Assembly: GCA_964247085.1 (NCBI GenBank)
Contig: CAXTSX010000009.1
Location: 1-64,000, forward strand
Origin: JAAFHZ01 sp964247085
GTDB taxonomy: Bacteria; Cyanobacteriota; Cyanobacteriia; Cyanobacteriales; Chamaesiphonaceae
Reading direction: 5' to 3'
DNA length: 64,000 bases
The position numbers and the translations under genes were made by a program. This document shows, piece after piece, positions 6,536 through 14,794 of the stretch; position 1 is the first letter of the stretch; each line of letters opens with the position of its first letter. Under the pieces are notes generated by a model. The model saw only the letters and a program-made list of their open reading frames with translations, did no database searches and had not been told where the DNA came from.

Positions 6536-8795
6536 TCTGAGAAATTTTACGCAGGAGTTGTTCGGGTTGCAAGCGGTTCCAAAACAATCGATCGACAGCC
6601 ATCGCTTGTTCTTTACTATCTTGCTGTTCGGGTGTGGAGATTAATAAATAGCGGATATGTTGTGTTTCAGTCAGATTATGCAAATAATTCAAAATTTGAC
6701 TGGTGGGATCTTGACCGATTTCTTGATCAATAATGACCAAATCGGGCTGCCATAATTCAATTTGTTTGTGAGCTAGATAGGTTTCTGTTAGAGAAAGCAC
6801 TTGATAACCGGCAGCAGTCAAAATATCCGCGACCAGGCCACCAGCAACATTGTCATCTTCTACTAAGACAATAGTTTTGGTGGATTGTTTGTCATCATTG
6901 TTTTTATTTAAGATTGGCAACTGCTCGGTTTTGGGCAAGCGCAATGCCTGAGATGACAACCATACTGTAAAAGTGGAGCCGTCATTTTCTACCGACTCCA
7001 CTTCAATCCAGCCGCCATGTAGTTCTACCAATTGCTTGGTAAGTGCCAAACCCAAGCCGATTCCTTCATAGGCTCGATCGAGAGTTGAATCGAGTTGCTG
7101 AAATTTTTGAAAGATTAGCGGAATCTGATCTTGGGCAATTCCAATCCCGTTATCTTCCACTTGCAACACCAAATAATCAAATTCTCGCCAAGCCCGCACG
7201 ATAATTTGACCAGATTCTGCGGTGAATTTAATAGCATTAGTCAGTAGATTAATTAAAATTTGTTTAATGCGTTTGGTATCACCCCGAAATCGGACATCTT
7301 GGCTGGAATCTTGGCTAATATCTTCAGCTCCATCCATGATCTGAATTTGCAGGCTAATGTGGCGTTGATCTGCCCGGGGCTGAACCATTTGCACTACCTG
7401 CTGTAGTAGTTTTGGTAAGGAAAATTCGCTAACTTTTAATACTGCCCGGCCAGCCTCTAGCTTAGACATTTCCAGCATGTCATCAATCAATTCCAGCAGG
7501 TGATCGCCACTGTTTCTGATGGTTTGAATATAGTTTTTTTGGCGGGTGTCTAAGTTGCTGTTTAGCAAATTCAGCAAGGTATAAGACAACCCTAAAATGC
7601 TGGTTAAGGGCGTGCGCAATTCGTGACTGAGGACTGCTAAAAATTCGGTTTTGGCTTCACTAGCCGACTGCGCCACCATCAAAGCATCGCGCAGTTCATT
7701 GGTACGTTGATCGACTTGTTGTGCTAGGGTTTTTTTCTGGAGTTGTAACTGTTCATAGAGCTGCGCTTGATAGATGGCGATCGATAGATGTCCAGCTACC
7801 TTTTGCAATAATTCTTGTTGCCAGCTAGGCCACTCGTAGCACTGCTGGCAATCGTGAGCAATCAGCAATCCCCACAGCTGACCAGTCACAATCATTGGGA
7901 CTACCAGCTTGGATTTAACCTGCAACCGCTCCATCTGCTCCGCAAAACAGGGATGTTTAGCGAAAGAGCGAGCCACATCGCTAACCGTCTGAACCAAACC
8001 ATTTTGATAGTTGTACCAATTCTCCACATCATCAAAGCAGGTTTGAGCTTCATCAAAATTGAGGGTGATCGGAATAGATTCATCCAACCGGGCTTCACAA
8101 ATAACTCGACCACCCCTGAGCAGAATGTCATCTTGACTGGTGTTGTCTTGATGAAACTGATAAATTACCAATCGATCGACTTGCAGATATTCCCGTACCT
8201 GATCGATCGTCATCCCCAGAGTGATTGGCAACTCCACTGTCTGACGGATATTAGTAACTAACTGATCTAATAATTTTTCTTGACCAGCTTGCTGTGATAG
8301 TATCGCGGCCAAGGGACTTTTCACTGTAGGCGCAGCTAAAGCACTAATTAGCCGTAAGGTAAATTGACTTTGCCAATTGCTATCATTTGGTTGTAATTGG
8401 GAATACCATTTTTTAAGAATTGGTTTCCATGGATGCCGAGCGGGCAAAGTTTTATGAATAGCCAATAAAAAGTTTTCAATCTCACCAGTCTCAAAGATCA
8501 GATTGAGATGATATTCTTCAGCATCAGCAATGTGCTGAATTCCTAAACAAGCCGAAAAATTAGGACTAAGGATCAGCAAAAAATCAGGACATTCCCAACC
8601 GGCCAGCAGGCAACTCATACCCACCGGCCAAGCCAGAATTTCATTGGTCAACATCACCACATTTTCTCCAGCAAGCATCTCAACTAACTGCGGCCACAAC
8701 AGACGCAATTGTTTGATGGTAGTGGAGTTGAACTGTCCTAGAAGCATAGAAGGCGGGTTGGAGATGCTAACATCTCCCCAAATTGCTACTTTCAA
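6528..8795 (-). CDS. cikA: CikA-type circadian input hybrid histidine kinase with cyanobacteriochrome-like GAF
   Basis: A 755-residue protein, close to the 754 of S. elongatus CikA, with the same order: N-terminal domain (1-160), bilin-lyase-like GAF (about 165-345), HisKA with H391 in SHELRTPLTSILG, HATPase (NAIKFT, DNGIGIA, GIGLGLAL) and a C-terminal receiver that shares LTAAGYQV and ELWQPDLV-type phrases with the CikA pseudoreceiver. CikA relays redox/light state to the Kai clock and acts on RpaA. The GAF has a cysteine at the canonical bilin position (C283, HPCFAEQ) and a second at C253 in QTCF, near the place of the DXCF cysteine. The receiver keeps an Asp (D690) but not the usual KP motif. 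The start shown is a TTG; an ATG at 8747 is an alternative. CikA identity rests on remembered similarity. Confidence 0.8.
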   Translation of the reverse strand: MKVAIWGDVSISNPPSMLLGQFNSTTIKQLRLLWPQLVEMLAGENVVMLTNEILAWPVGMSCLLAGWECPDFLLILSPNFSACLGIQHIADAEEYHLNLIFETGEIENFLLAIHKTLPARHPWKPILKKWYSQLQPNDSNWQSQFTLRLISALAAPTVKSPLAAILSQQAGQEKLLDQLVTNIRQTVELPITLGMTIDQVREYLQVDRLVIYQFHQDNTSQDDILLRGGRVICEARLDESIPITLNFDEAQTCFDDVENWYNYQNGLVQTVSDVARSFAKHPCFAEQMERLQVKSKLVVPMIVTGQLWGLLIAHDCQQCYEWPSWQQELLQKVAGHLSIAIYQAQLYEQLQLQKKTLAQQVDQRTNELRDALMVAQSASEAKTEFLAVLSHELRTPLTSILGLSYTLLNLLNSNLDTRQKNYIQTIRNSGDHLLELIDDMLEMSKLEAGRAVLKVSEFSLPKLLQQVVQMVQPRADQRHISLQIQIMDGAEDISQDSSQDVRFRGDTKRIKQILINLLTNAIKFTAESGQIIVRAWREFDYLVLQVEDNGIGIAQDQIPLIFQKFQQLDSTLDRAYEGIGLGLALTKQLVELHGGWIEVESVENDGSTFTVWLSSQALRLPKTEQLPILNKNNDDKQSTKTIVLVEDDNVAGGLVADILTAAGYQVLSLTETYLAHKQIELWQPDLVIIDQEIGQDPTSQILNYLHNLTETQHIRYLLISTPEQQDSKEQAMAVDRLFWNRLQPEQLLRKISQII

Positions 8796-8851
8796 CTCTA
8801 ATTGATAGTTTTCCAGTCAGCGTGAAATTCCGCAAACATTTAATAGTTGCC

Positions 8852-10609
8852 CTAAAAACCGCCAGCTGTTCCTTCACCGCGCGGGTCAGCCGCACCGGCT
8901 AGAGTACCATCCGGTAGTTGTTGAATAGCGTTAGCATTGCCCCATTCTTTTCTTTGATTGAGTTTGTAGCCCCGCCGCTGCAGTTCCGCCCAGGTCGATG
9001 GATTAACCGCGCCGGGTTCAATATCCAATTTGTCTGGCAACCACTGATGATGAATTCGACCAGCTGCCAACGCTGCCTTCACATCCATTTTGTACACTAG
9101 CGTATTAAGAATCACCTGTAAAACATTGGTGATAATTACACTGCCGCCCGGCGAACCAACCGCTAACCGAAATTTACCATTTTCAGTGACGATGGTGGGG
9201 GTCATGCTAGATAGCGGTGTTTTGCCAGGAGCTACTGCGTTGGCTTCGCCGCCCACTAGCCCAAAAGCATTGGGTACGCCAGGAGCCACCGCGAAATCAT
9301 CCATTTCATCATTCAACAAAATACCGGTACCGGGTACCACCACCCCTGCCCCAAAACGATAATTGACCGTAAAAGTGAGGCTCACCACTTGCCGATCGCG
9401 ATCGACCACTGTTAAATGGCTAGTATCAGCAGACACCTTCTGGTTTTGAGTACGAGGGACTGGGGACTGAATCGGAGCATTCGGCTGAAAGCGTCGTAGC
9501 ACCGACCATTCGGCTGGCTTAACCTGATCAAAAGGTCGGGCGCGAGTCAGGGATATTTCCTGACGACGCAAAGTAGCATAGCCGGGACTGGTTAAGGCGG
9601 TAACTGGGACTTTGGTGAAAGCCGGATCTCCCAGGTAGAAAGACCGATCGGCATAGGCAGTACGCATCGATTCGGCGATCAGATGCACGGCATCGGGACT
9701 ATGCCAGCCCCACTTGTGTAAATCTTTGTCACCAATAATATTTAGCATTTGCAGTAAATGCACCCCGCCCGAAGACGGTGGGGGCATGGAGCAGACCTGG
9801 TACTGGCGAAACTTGCCGCAGAGTGGATCACGCCAAATTGGTTTGTAGGTCAGCAGATCAGCTTTGGTAATCAAGCCGCCATTTTGACGCATGTCTTGAT
9901 CGATCTTTTGAGCAATCGTGCCTTGATAAAAATTACGAGGATTACGGGCAATGCTGGTAAGCGTCTGAGCTAGATCAGTTTGGATGAGCCTTGATCCAGT
10001 AGTCAAAGGTCGGCCACCGGGCATAAATATTTGACGCGCCGCCAGATTCTTTTTTAATAGCGGGGCTTTATCTTTGAGCCGATCGGCTAAAAGACTACTC
10101 ACCGTAAAACCATTCCGAGCTAGTTTAATCGAGGGCTGGACGACTTGTGACCAAGGCAATTTTCCATATTTTTGATGAGCCGCTGCTAACCCGGCGATCG
10201 TCCCCGGTATCCCGGCGGATAAATGTCCTTCTAAACTAGACTGGGGCTTAACTTTACCATTGGCATCCAGGTACATGTTGCGGCTCGCTCGGCGCGGTGC
10301 TCGTTCCCGAAAATCTAAGGCGCGGGTTTGATTACCAACCTTAACTAACATGAAACCCCCACCACCAATCCCAGCGGAGAAAGGCTCGACTACCGAAATC
10401 GCTAACGTTGTAGCTACGGCGGCATCGATCGCATTGCCGCCCTGTTGCAAAATCTGTACGCCTGCTTGGGTGGCCAGCGGATGCGCAGCTGTGACCATGC
10501 CCTGCTTAGCAGTGGTCGGACGGGGAGCGGCGGACTGCGTCGCAACTCCCGTCATTAAGTTCAGGGTAATCGCGGCAAGCAATAGTCCAGACCGGCGAGC
10601 AACTTTCAT
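8852..10609 (-). CDS. ggt: gamma-glutamyltransferase
   Basis: A 585-residue Ntn-hydrolase precursor that cleaves glutathione and other gamma-glutamyl compounds or transfers the glutamyl group. A basic then hydrophobic N-terminus (ARRSGLLLAAITLNLMTG) is a likely signal peptide, so the enzyme acts outside the cytoplasm. The family phrases GMVTAAHPLATQAGVQILQQ, GGNAIDAAVA and GIGGGGFMLV are present. Autocleavage should occur before Thr396 in the motif ADTSHLTVVD, which becomes the catalytic nucleophile of the small subunit. The substrate-binding end (PLSSMTPTIV and GSPGGSVIITNV) is intact. Length is normal. It runs on the same strand as cikA with a gap of 56 bases, but nothing links the two in function. 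Confidence 0.96.
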   Translation of the reverse strand: MKVARRSGLLLAAITLNLMTGVATQSAAPRPTTAKQGMVTAAHPLATQAGVQILQQGGNAIDAAVATTLAISVVEPFSAGIGGGGFMLVKVGNQTRALDFRERAPRRASRNMYLDANGKVKPQSSLEGHLSAGIPGTIAGLAAAHQKYGKLPWSQVVQPSIKLARNGFTVSSLLADRLKDKAPLLKKNLAARQIFMPGGRPLTTGSRLIQTDLAQTLTSIARNPRNFYQGTIAQKIDQDMRQNGGLITKADLLTYKPIWRDPLCGKFRQYQVCSMPPPSSGGVHLLQMLNIIGDKDLHKWGWHSPDAVHLIAESMRTAYADRSFYLGDPAFTKVPVTALTSPGYATLRRQEISLTRARPFDQVKPAEWSVLRRFQPNAPIQSPVPRTQNQKVSADTSHLTVVDRDRQVVSLTFTVNYRFGAGVVVPGTGILLNDEMDDFAVAPGVPNAFGLVGGEANAVAPGKTPLSSMTPTIVTENGKFRLAVGSPGGSVIITNVLQVILNTLVYKMDVKAALAAGRIHHQWLPDKLDIEPGAVNPSTWAELQRRGYKLNQRKEWGNANAIQQLPDGTLAGAADPRGEGTAGGF

Positions 10610-10665
10610 GTTAGTCCTCTAGCTTAATTAGATTGTCTATACATCTTAACTGCCGAAAATCAAAT

Positions 10666-10689
10666 CAAAAAAACGGGGTCGCCCCCGTT
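10666..10689 (-). terminator. rho-independent terminator of rpsF
   Basis: AACGGGG-TCGC-CCCCGTT forms a perfect seven-pair stem with a four-base loop. On the minus strand it is followed by a run of seven U residues (A run at 10667-10673). It lies 16 bases past the rpsF stop. Confidence 0.9.
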
Positions 10690-10705
10690 GTTAGTCAACC
10701 AATAT

Positions 10706-11032
10706 CTAGGCGGCAACGGCCTCTTCCTCTTCGGCCTCAGGCTTCGGTGGATCCATTTTGATAGTAAGATAGCGCATTACTTCTTCACTCAACCGCATCG
10801 CTCTTTCGACGATGGCGACTTCTTTGCCGGTGCCGATGTAATTGACCTGCACATAAAAACCATCGCGGTTTTTGTTAATGAGATAGGCTAAACGCTTCTT
10901 GCCTTTGACTTGAATCTCAATATCGGTGCTTTCGTTGGCAACGAGTAACTGTTTGTATTTTTCCACGGCAGCGCTGACTTGCTCATCATTGAGGTCAGGA
11001 CGCAAAATGTACATTAATTCGTAATGATTCAC
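10706..11032 (-). CDS. rpsF: 30S ribosomal protein S6
   Basis: A 108-residue protein that starts MNHYELMYILRPDLNDEQV and carries the S6 phrases KGKKRLAYLINK and YVQVNYIGTGKEV, ending in an acidic tail (PEAEEEEAVAA) usual for cyanobacterial S6. It binds the central domain of 16S rRNA with S18. It stands alone with its own terminator; the rpsR and ssb neighbours found in many bacteria are not here (ssb lies 31 kb away). Confidence 0.96.
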   Translation of the reverse strand: MNHYELMYILRPDLNDEQVSAAVEKYKQLLVANESTDIEIQVKGKKRLAYLINKNRDGFYVQVNYIGTGKEVAIVERAMRLSEEVMRYLTIKMDPPKPEAEEEEAVAA

Positions 11033-11151
11033 AAGTATTTCCTCTTGGACTGGGCGGCTTTTTATATGTTAAAAAGCAAGGGCTTCCTATCATATCAGGT
11101 TATTGCTGACCTTTGTCCAAGTTTTTCTGGCTAAATTTTTACGGAGAGCAC

Positions 11152-11658
11152 CTAGCGGGGCAACATCATATAGACATTCTCAGACAATTTGGGAATGTCT
11201 GGATATTTGCCTAAAGCGGTTGATCCGATCGAATAAACACAAACTCCCAAAATTGCCACTGGCATCAGAAGGCTTAGAAGCACACCCAGTTCACCGCTCC
11301 CTGAGCCGGTGATTACGAGTTTAGTTAACATATTCCATAACGACAAGACAATACTAAACAGCATGGCTTGCAAGGTATTGAAACGAATCGAATAATTGAT
11401 TTGTTCGTTTTGGACAACGGCCAAATACATTAAGACAAATATGGCAAAAGAACCCAAACCCAAAGGTATTGAGCCCACCAGAGCACTGTAGATTTGGATA
11501 ATAGGTGCTATTAAGGCTAAGAATAATTTCAGCGGAGCTAAGGCGGGCACTAGCATTACTACCAGTGTAATAGCTCCAGCGATTTCAATGAGCGGTAACA
11601 GGTAAGGCAAGCAGCCCCACAATCGATCGATCCCAGAAATATTGCTACGCCCAGTCAT
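11152..11658 (-). CDS. Tic20-like membrane protein
   Basis: A 168-residue protein with about four transmembrane helices. The segment VVQNEQINYSIRFNTLQAMLFSIVLSL matches the conserved loop (RFNTxQA) of the Tic20 family, the cyanobacterial relatives of the chloroplast inner-envelope import channel. The N-terminal part contains GCLPYLLPLIEIAGA, also typical. The role in cyanobacteria is not settled. It is a single gene with the rpsF promoter region downstream and a DUF3084 gene divergent upstream. Confidence 0.85.
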   Translation of the reverse strand: MTGRSNISGIDRLWGCLPYLLPLIEIAGAITLVVMLVPALAPLKLFLALIAPIIQIYSALVGSIPLGLGSFAIFVLMYLAVVQNEQINYSIRFNTLQAMLFSIVLSLWNMLTKLVITGSGSGELGVLLSLLMPVAILGVCVYSIGSTALGKYPDIPKLSENVYMMLPR

Positions 11659-11911
11659 AATTTATTTCCTCAGTTTTTCTCTGTTTTCATAGCTTAACCT
11701 TAGATAGACTATCCAGCCAGCCAACAGTGGTTGTGCTAGGATTTCAATTGACTTAACACATCTTCATCTAAATTTCACTGAGTTCGGTAACTGCGTTTAT
11801 TTAGGGTAATAATCGCTGTGCCAGAGCCAAACTGTCAGCACCATTGCCAGAAAATTTCTCGCAATTAAACTGTCCTGACTGACAAAAATCGACTCAGTAC
11901 CCATACCAGCT

Positions 11912-13513
11912 ATGACCAGCGGCTACATTTTAATCATCGTAATTCTATTCTTAGGGGGCCTCATTGCGGTGTCCGGAGATCGGGTGGGCACCAAGGTGGG
12001 CAAAGCCCGCCTGACAATTTTCAAGCTGCGCCCCAGACAAACCGCTACTTTAGTCACAGTGATCGTGGGTACTTTTTTGTCGGCATCGGTATTGACGGTG
12101 CTATTTGCGGCTAGTGAACAGTTGCGCACCGGAGTTTTTGATCTGCAAAAACTCCAAAAAAAGCTCAGTTCTACCAGTGAAGAATTAGCCAAAGCCATTA
12201 GCCAGAAAAATTATATTCAACAGCAGCTCGAAAAATTGCGGATTGAGCAGTCCGAGGCCAAAGATGAATTAATGGGTATCAACCAGTCGGTAAAAAACGA
12301 ATTGACCAAGCGATCGACTACCGCCCAACAACTCAAAAAAGTACGACAGCAACTGGAAGAAGTCGGTAATCAAAAAACCAATCTGCAAAAAGATGTCGAT
12401 GCGATCACTCGCCAAATCAGTGATCTCAGCACCAAACAAATGGTGCTAGAGAAACAAAAAGAGCAACAAACTAACGAAGTCACTCAAGTTGACCGCCGTT
12501 TAATGCGCCTAGCCCAGCAAGTTATTAACCTTAACAATACTCAAGAGCAAGTATCGAATCCGCAGATATCGATCGAAGTAGACGAGCAACAGGCCAAAGG
12601 CCGAGAACTGGCGCAGCAAATCCGGGTCAAGGAAAAAGCCCTAGGACAGATTGCCGCCCAGTTACGCCAGCAAAGACAGGCTCTCGAATTACGTAAAGCC
12701 CAACTCCAAGAAAAAGAGCGCCAGTTTCAGGTCGTAGAAAATGAACTAAACGATGTGGTCTCTCAAGAACAACTCCTGAATCGTCAGCTCACTGATTTAG
12801 AAAAGCAACTGCGCGATCGAGAACAAAAAATGGCTTTTATTGATCAAGAGGTCGGTAATTTAGAACAAGAATATCAGCATTTTCGGCAAGGAGATATTGC
12901 CATCCTGCGCAATCAGGTGATGGTCTTTGATGTGGTCTCAGTCACACCGGAGCGATCGGCTCCAACAATTATTGAGAAACTGCTGAAGCAAGCCAATCAA
13001 ACCAGCTTGGCCGCCACCCATCCCGGCGGGAGTGATAAAAGTCGTCAAGTTGCCAGGTTAAGCTTAGATCAGCAGCAAAAACTCATTGACCAGATTAAAG
13101 ATGGGCGGCAGTACGTCGTGCGGTTTTTCGCTGTGAGTAATTATTTGGTCAACGATGCTGAAGTTCGGTTATTTGCCGATGCGGCCTTAAATCAAAAAGT
13201 GTTTAAAGCCGGTGAAATCCTCTCTTCCAGCTCGGCAGATCCAACGAAAATGACCAGTGTCCAGCTGCGCCAACAATTAGATTTACTGCTATCCTCCTCC
13301 CAATTCAGAGCCAGAAGAGTCGGTATTTTAGGGGATTCGATCGAAATTGGCAATGGCAATATGTCCAGCTTTATCCAGTTTTTAGCACAGATGAAGAACC
13401 AAAGTGGTTCGATCGATCTGCAAGCGATCGCTATTGGTGACACCTTCACCGCCGGACCACTGAAAGTAAAACTGCAAGCCCTCCAAAAAGGCAAAGTGAT
13501 TTTCAGTACTTGA
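11912..13513 (+). CDS. DUF3084 coiled-coil membrane protein
   Basis: A 533-residue protein conserved in cyanobacteria. Two N-terminal hydrophobic helices (about 3-20 and 45-68) flank a basic loop with GDRVGTKVGKARLTIFKLRPRQTA, the signature start of DUF3084. A long coiled coil rich in Q, K, E and L follows (about 75-330). The C-terminal globular domain holds RSAPTIIEKLLKQANQTS and RRVGILGD. It is probably an inner-membrane or thylakoid protein with a cytoplasmic coiled coil. Function is unknown. It ends just before a palindromic repeat that separates it from the convergent por gene. Confidence 0.88.
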   Translation: MTSGYILIIVILFLGGLIAVSGDRVGTKVGKARLTIFKLRPRQTATLVTVIVGTFLSASVLTVLFAASEQLRTGVFDLQKLQKKLSSTSEELAKAISQKNYIQQQLEKLRIEQSEAKDELMGINQSVKNELTKRSTTAQQLKKVRQQLEEVGNQKTNLQKDVDAITRQISDLSTKQMVLEKQKEQQTNEVTQVDRRLMRLAQQVINLNNTQEQVSNPQISIEVDEQQAKGRELAQQIRVKEKALGQIAAQLRQQRQALELRKAQLQEKERQFQVVENELNDVVSQEQLLNRQLTDLEKQLRDREQKMAFIDQEVGNLEQEYQHFRQGDIAILRNQVMVFDVVSVTPERSAPTIIEKLLKQANQTSLAATHPGGSDKSRQVARLSLDQQQKLIDQIKDGRQYVVRFFAVSNYLVNDAEVRLFADAALNQKVFKAGEILSSSSADPTKMTSVQLRQQLDLLLSSSQFRARRVGILGDSIEIGNGNMSSFIQFLAQMKNQSGSIDLQAIAIGDTFTAGPLKVKLQALQKGKVIFST

Positions 13514-13520
13514 AATAAAA

Positions 13521-13592
13521 AATCCCCCCAAATCCCCCTTGAAAAGGGGGACTTTAAATCACAATCTTAGCCCTCTAAGGGGGTTGGGGGAT
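13521..13592. repeat. C/G-rich palindromic interspersed repeat, likely bidirectional terminator
   Basis: The 5' arm (ATCCCCCCAAATCCCCCTT) and 3' arm (AAGGGGGTTGGGGGAT) are inverted copies of each other. An inner hairpin CCCCCTT-GAA-AAGGGGG lies at 13534-13550. Related C5/G5 elements are common between genes in many cyanobacteria. Here it fills the gap between two convergent genes, where it could end transcription from both sides. Confidence 0.75.
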
Positions 13593-13603
13593 GCCAAATC
13601 TCC

Positions 13604-14575
13604 TTAAACCAAGCCCACTAACTTAGCACTCAGATCCCACAGGCGCTGGGATCTCTGGTCATCACTAGCCTGATCCGACAACTCTTGCACAAAAGATTCC
13701 CGGCCAGTTTTTTGGCGATTGCCCCAACTCCAATGCACCCCAGACTGCTTAAACTGCGGATCAGCTACCACCTGCGCCACCCGATCGCCAGCCAACTCCT
13801 GCGTCACATAGCCCCCAGTAATATTCTTTTGGAACCACGGGAAAATCTTTTGGAACAACTTTGGCGCATTGCGAAACAGCGGCGTATCCGCCACACAGCC
13901 TGGATATAGCGAAGTAAAAGTGATCCCCGTTGAACTGTGGAAGCGCCGATGCAATTCACGAGTAGTAATCATATTGCACAGCTTACTGTCCTTATAGGCT
14001 TTACCCGGTTTAAAAGGCTTGCCATCAATCATGGCGATCGGAGCCTTAAAACCTGCGGCCAAACCCTGCAAATCACCTAAATTAGCTGGCGCTGGAATCG
14101 GAATCTTACCGCCAAGTTCTTTGGAGTTAGCCGTCACCGTCCCCAAAATTACCAACCGGGGATCAGCCGAGCCAGACTTTTGCAAATCTTCCAGCATCAA
14201 GTTACAGAGCAAGAAATGGCCGAAATGATTAGTAGCCACGCTAATTTCATAACCATCCGGGCTATACATGGGCTGTTTGAGTCGTGGTAAATAGACCGCC
14301 GCATTGCACACCAAAGCATCCAAAGATTTGCCACTAGCGCGGAAATCAGCCACAAACTGACGAACACTAGCCAAACTGGCTAGATCCAGATGCATAATGG
14401 TGTATTTATCTGGCGACATGCCTAAAGACTTGGCCGCTTGCTCGGTTTTGGGCAAATCCCGACAGGCCATCACCACATGCCAATCCTCCCGCTGAGCCAT
14501 TGCTTTAGCGGCGTACAAACCTACACCGGAAGAGGCACCTGTAATAATTACGGTGGATTGATGAGATTGTGCCAT
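13604..14575 (-). CDS. por: light-dependent protochlorophyllide oxidoreductase
   Basis: A 323-residue short-chain dehydrogenase that reduces protochlorophyllide to chlorophyllide a with NADPH and light. The Rossmann motif is TGASSGVG (12-19). The catalytic pair is Y194 and K198 in the motif YKDSK. The POR-specific extra segment (about 145-190) with KIPIPAPANLGDLQGL is present, and the active-site cysteine in LYPGCVADT is C227. Length is normal for cyanobacterial POR. It is a single gene on the minus strand, convergent with DUF3084 and separated from it by the palindromic repeat. Confidence 0.97.
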   Translation of the reverse strand: MAQSHQSTVIITGASSGVGLYAAKAMAQREDWHVVMACRDLPKTEQAAKSLGMSPDKYTIMHLDLASLASVRQFVADFRASGKSLDALVCNAAVYLPRLKQPMYSPDGYEISVATNHFGHFLLCNLMLEDLQKSGSADPRLVILGTVTANSKELGGKIPIPAPANLGDLQGLAAGFKAPIAMIDGKPFKPGKAYKDSKLCNMITTRELHRRFHSSTGITFTSLYPGCVADTPLFRNAPKLFQKIFPWFQKNITGGYVTQELAGDRVAQVVADPQFKQSGVHWSWGNRQKTGRESFVQELSDQASDDQRSQRLWDLSAKLVGLV

Positions 14576-14794
14576 GCTCGCTAAACTCCCGACGGTAGTA
14601 AATGATTTTAAAAATTGTGATCACCGACTCATTTTCCTGGGTGTTAGGCTGGTGTGGCAAGTGGTAACGGGCTAAAGTATACTTCTGATTGACAAAACTT
14701 TATGATGCCGGGTTTGTGACCGATCGCCGCTGGGTGCCAAATATCATAAATGACCGTGTAATCTCACTTAGCTTGCTCAAAAGCTGAAGCCCAT

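Noticed and set aside
7815..8261. 148-codon + strand frame opposite the GAF domain of the CikA-like gene
   Set aside because: No family features, and the opposite strand encodes a clearly conserved domain.
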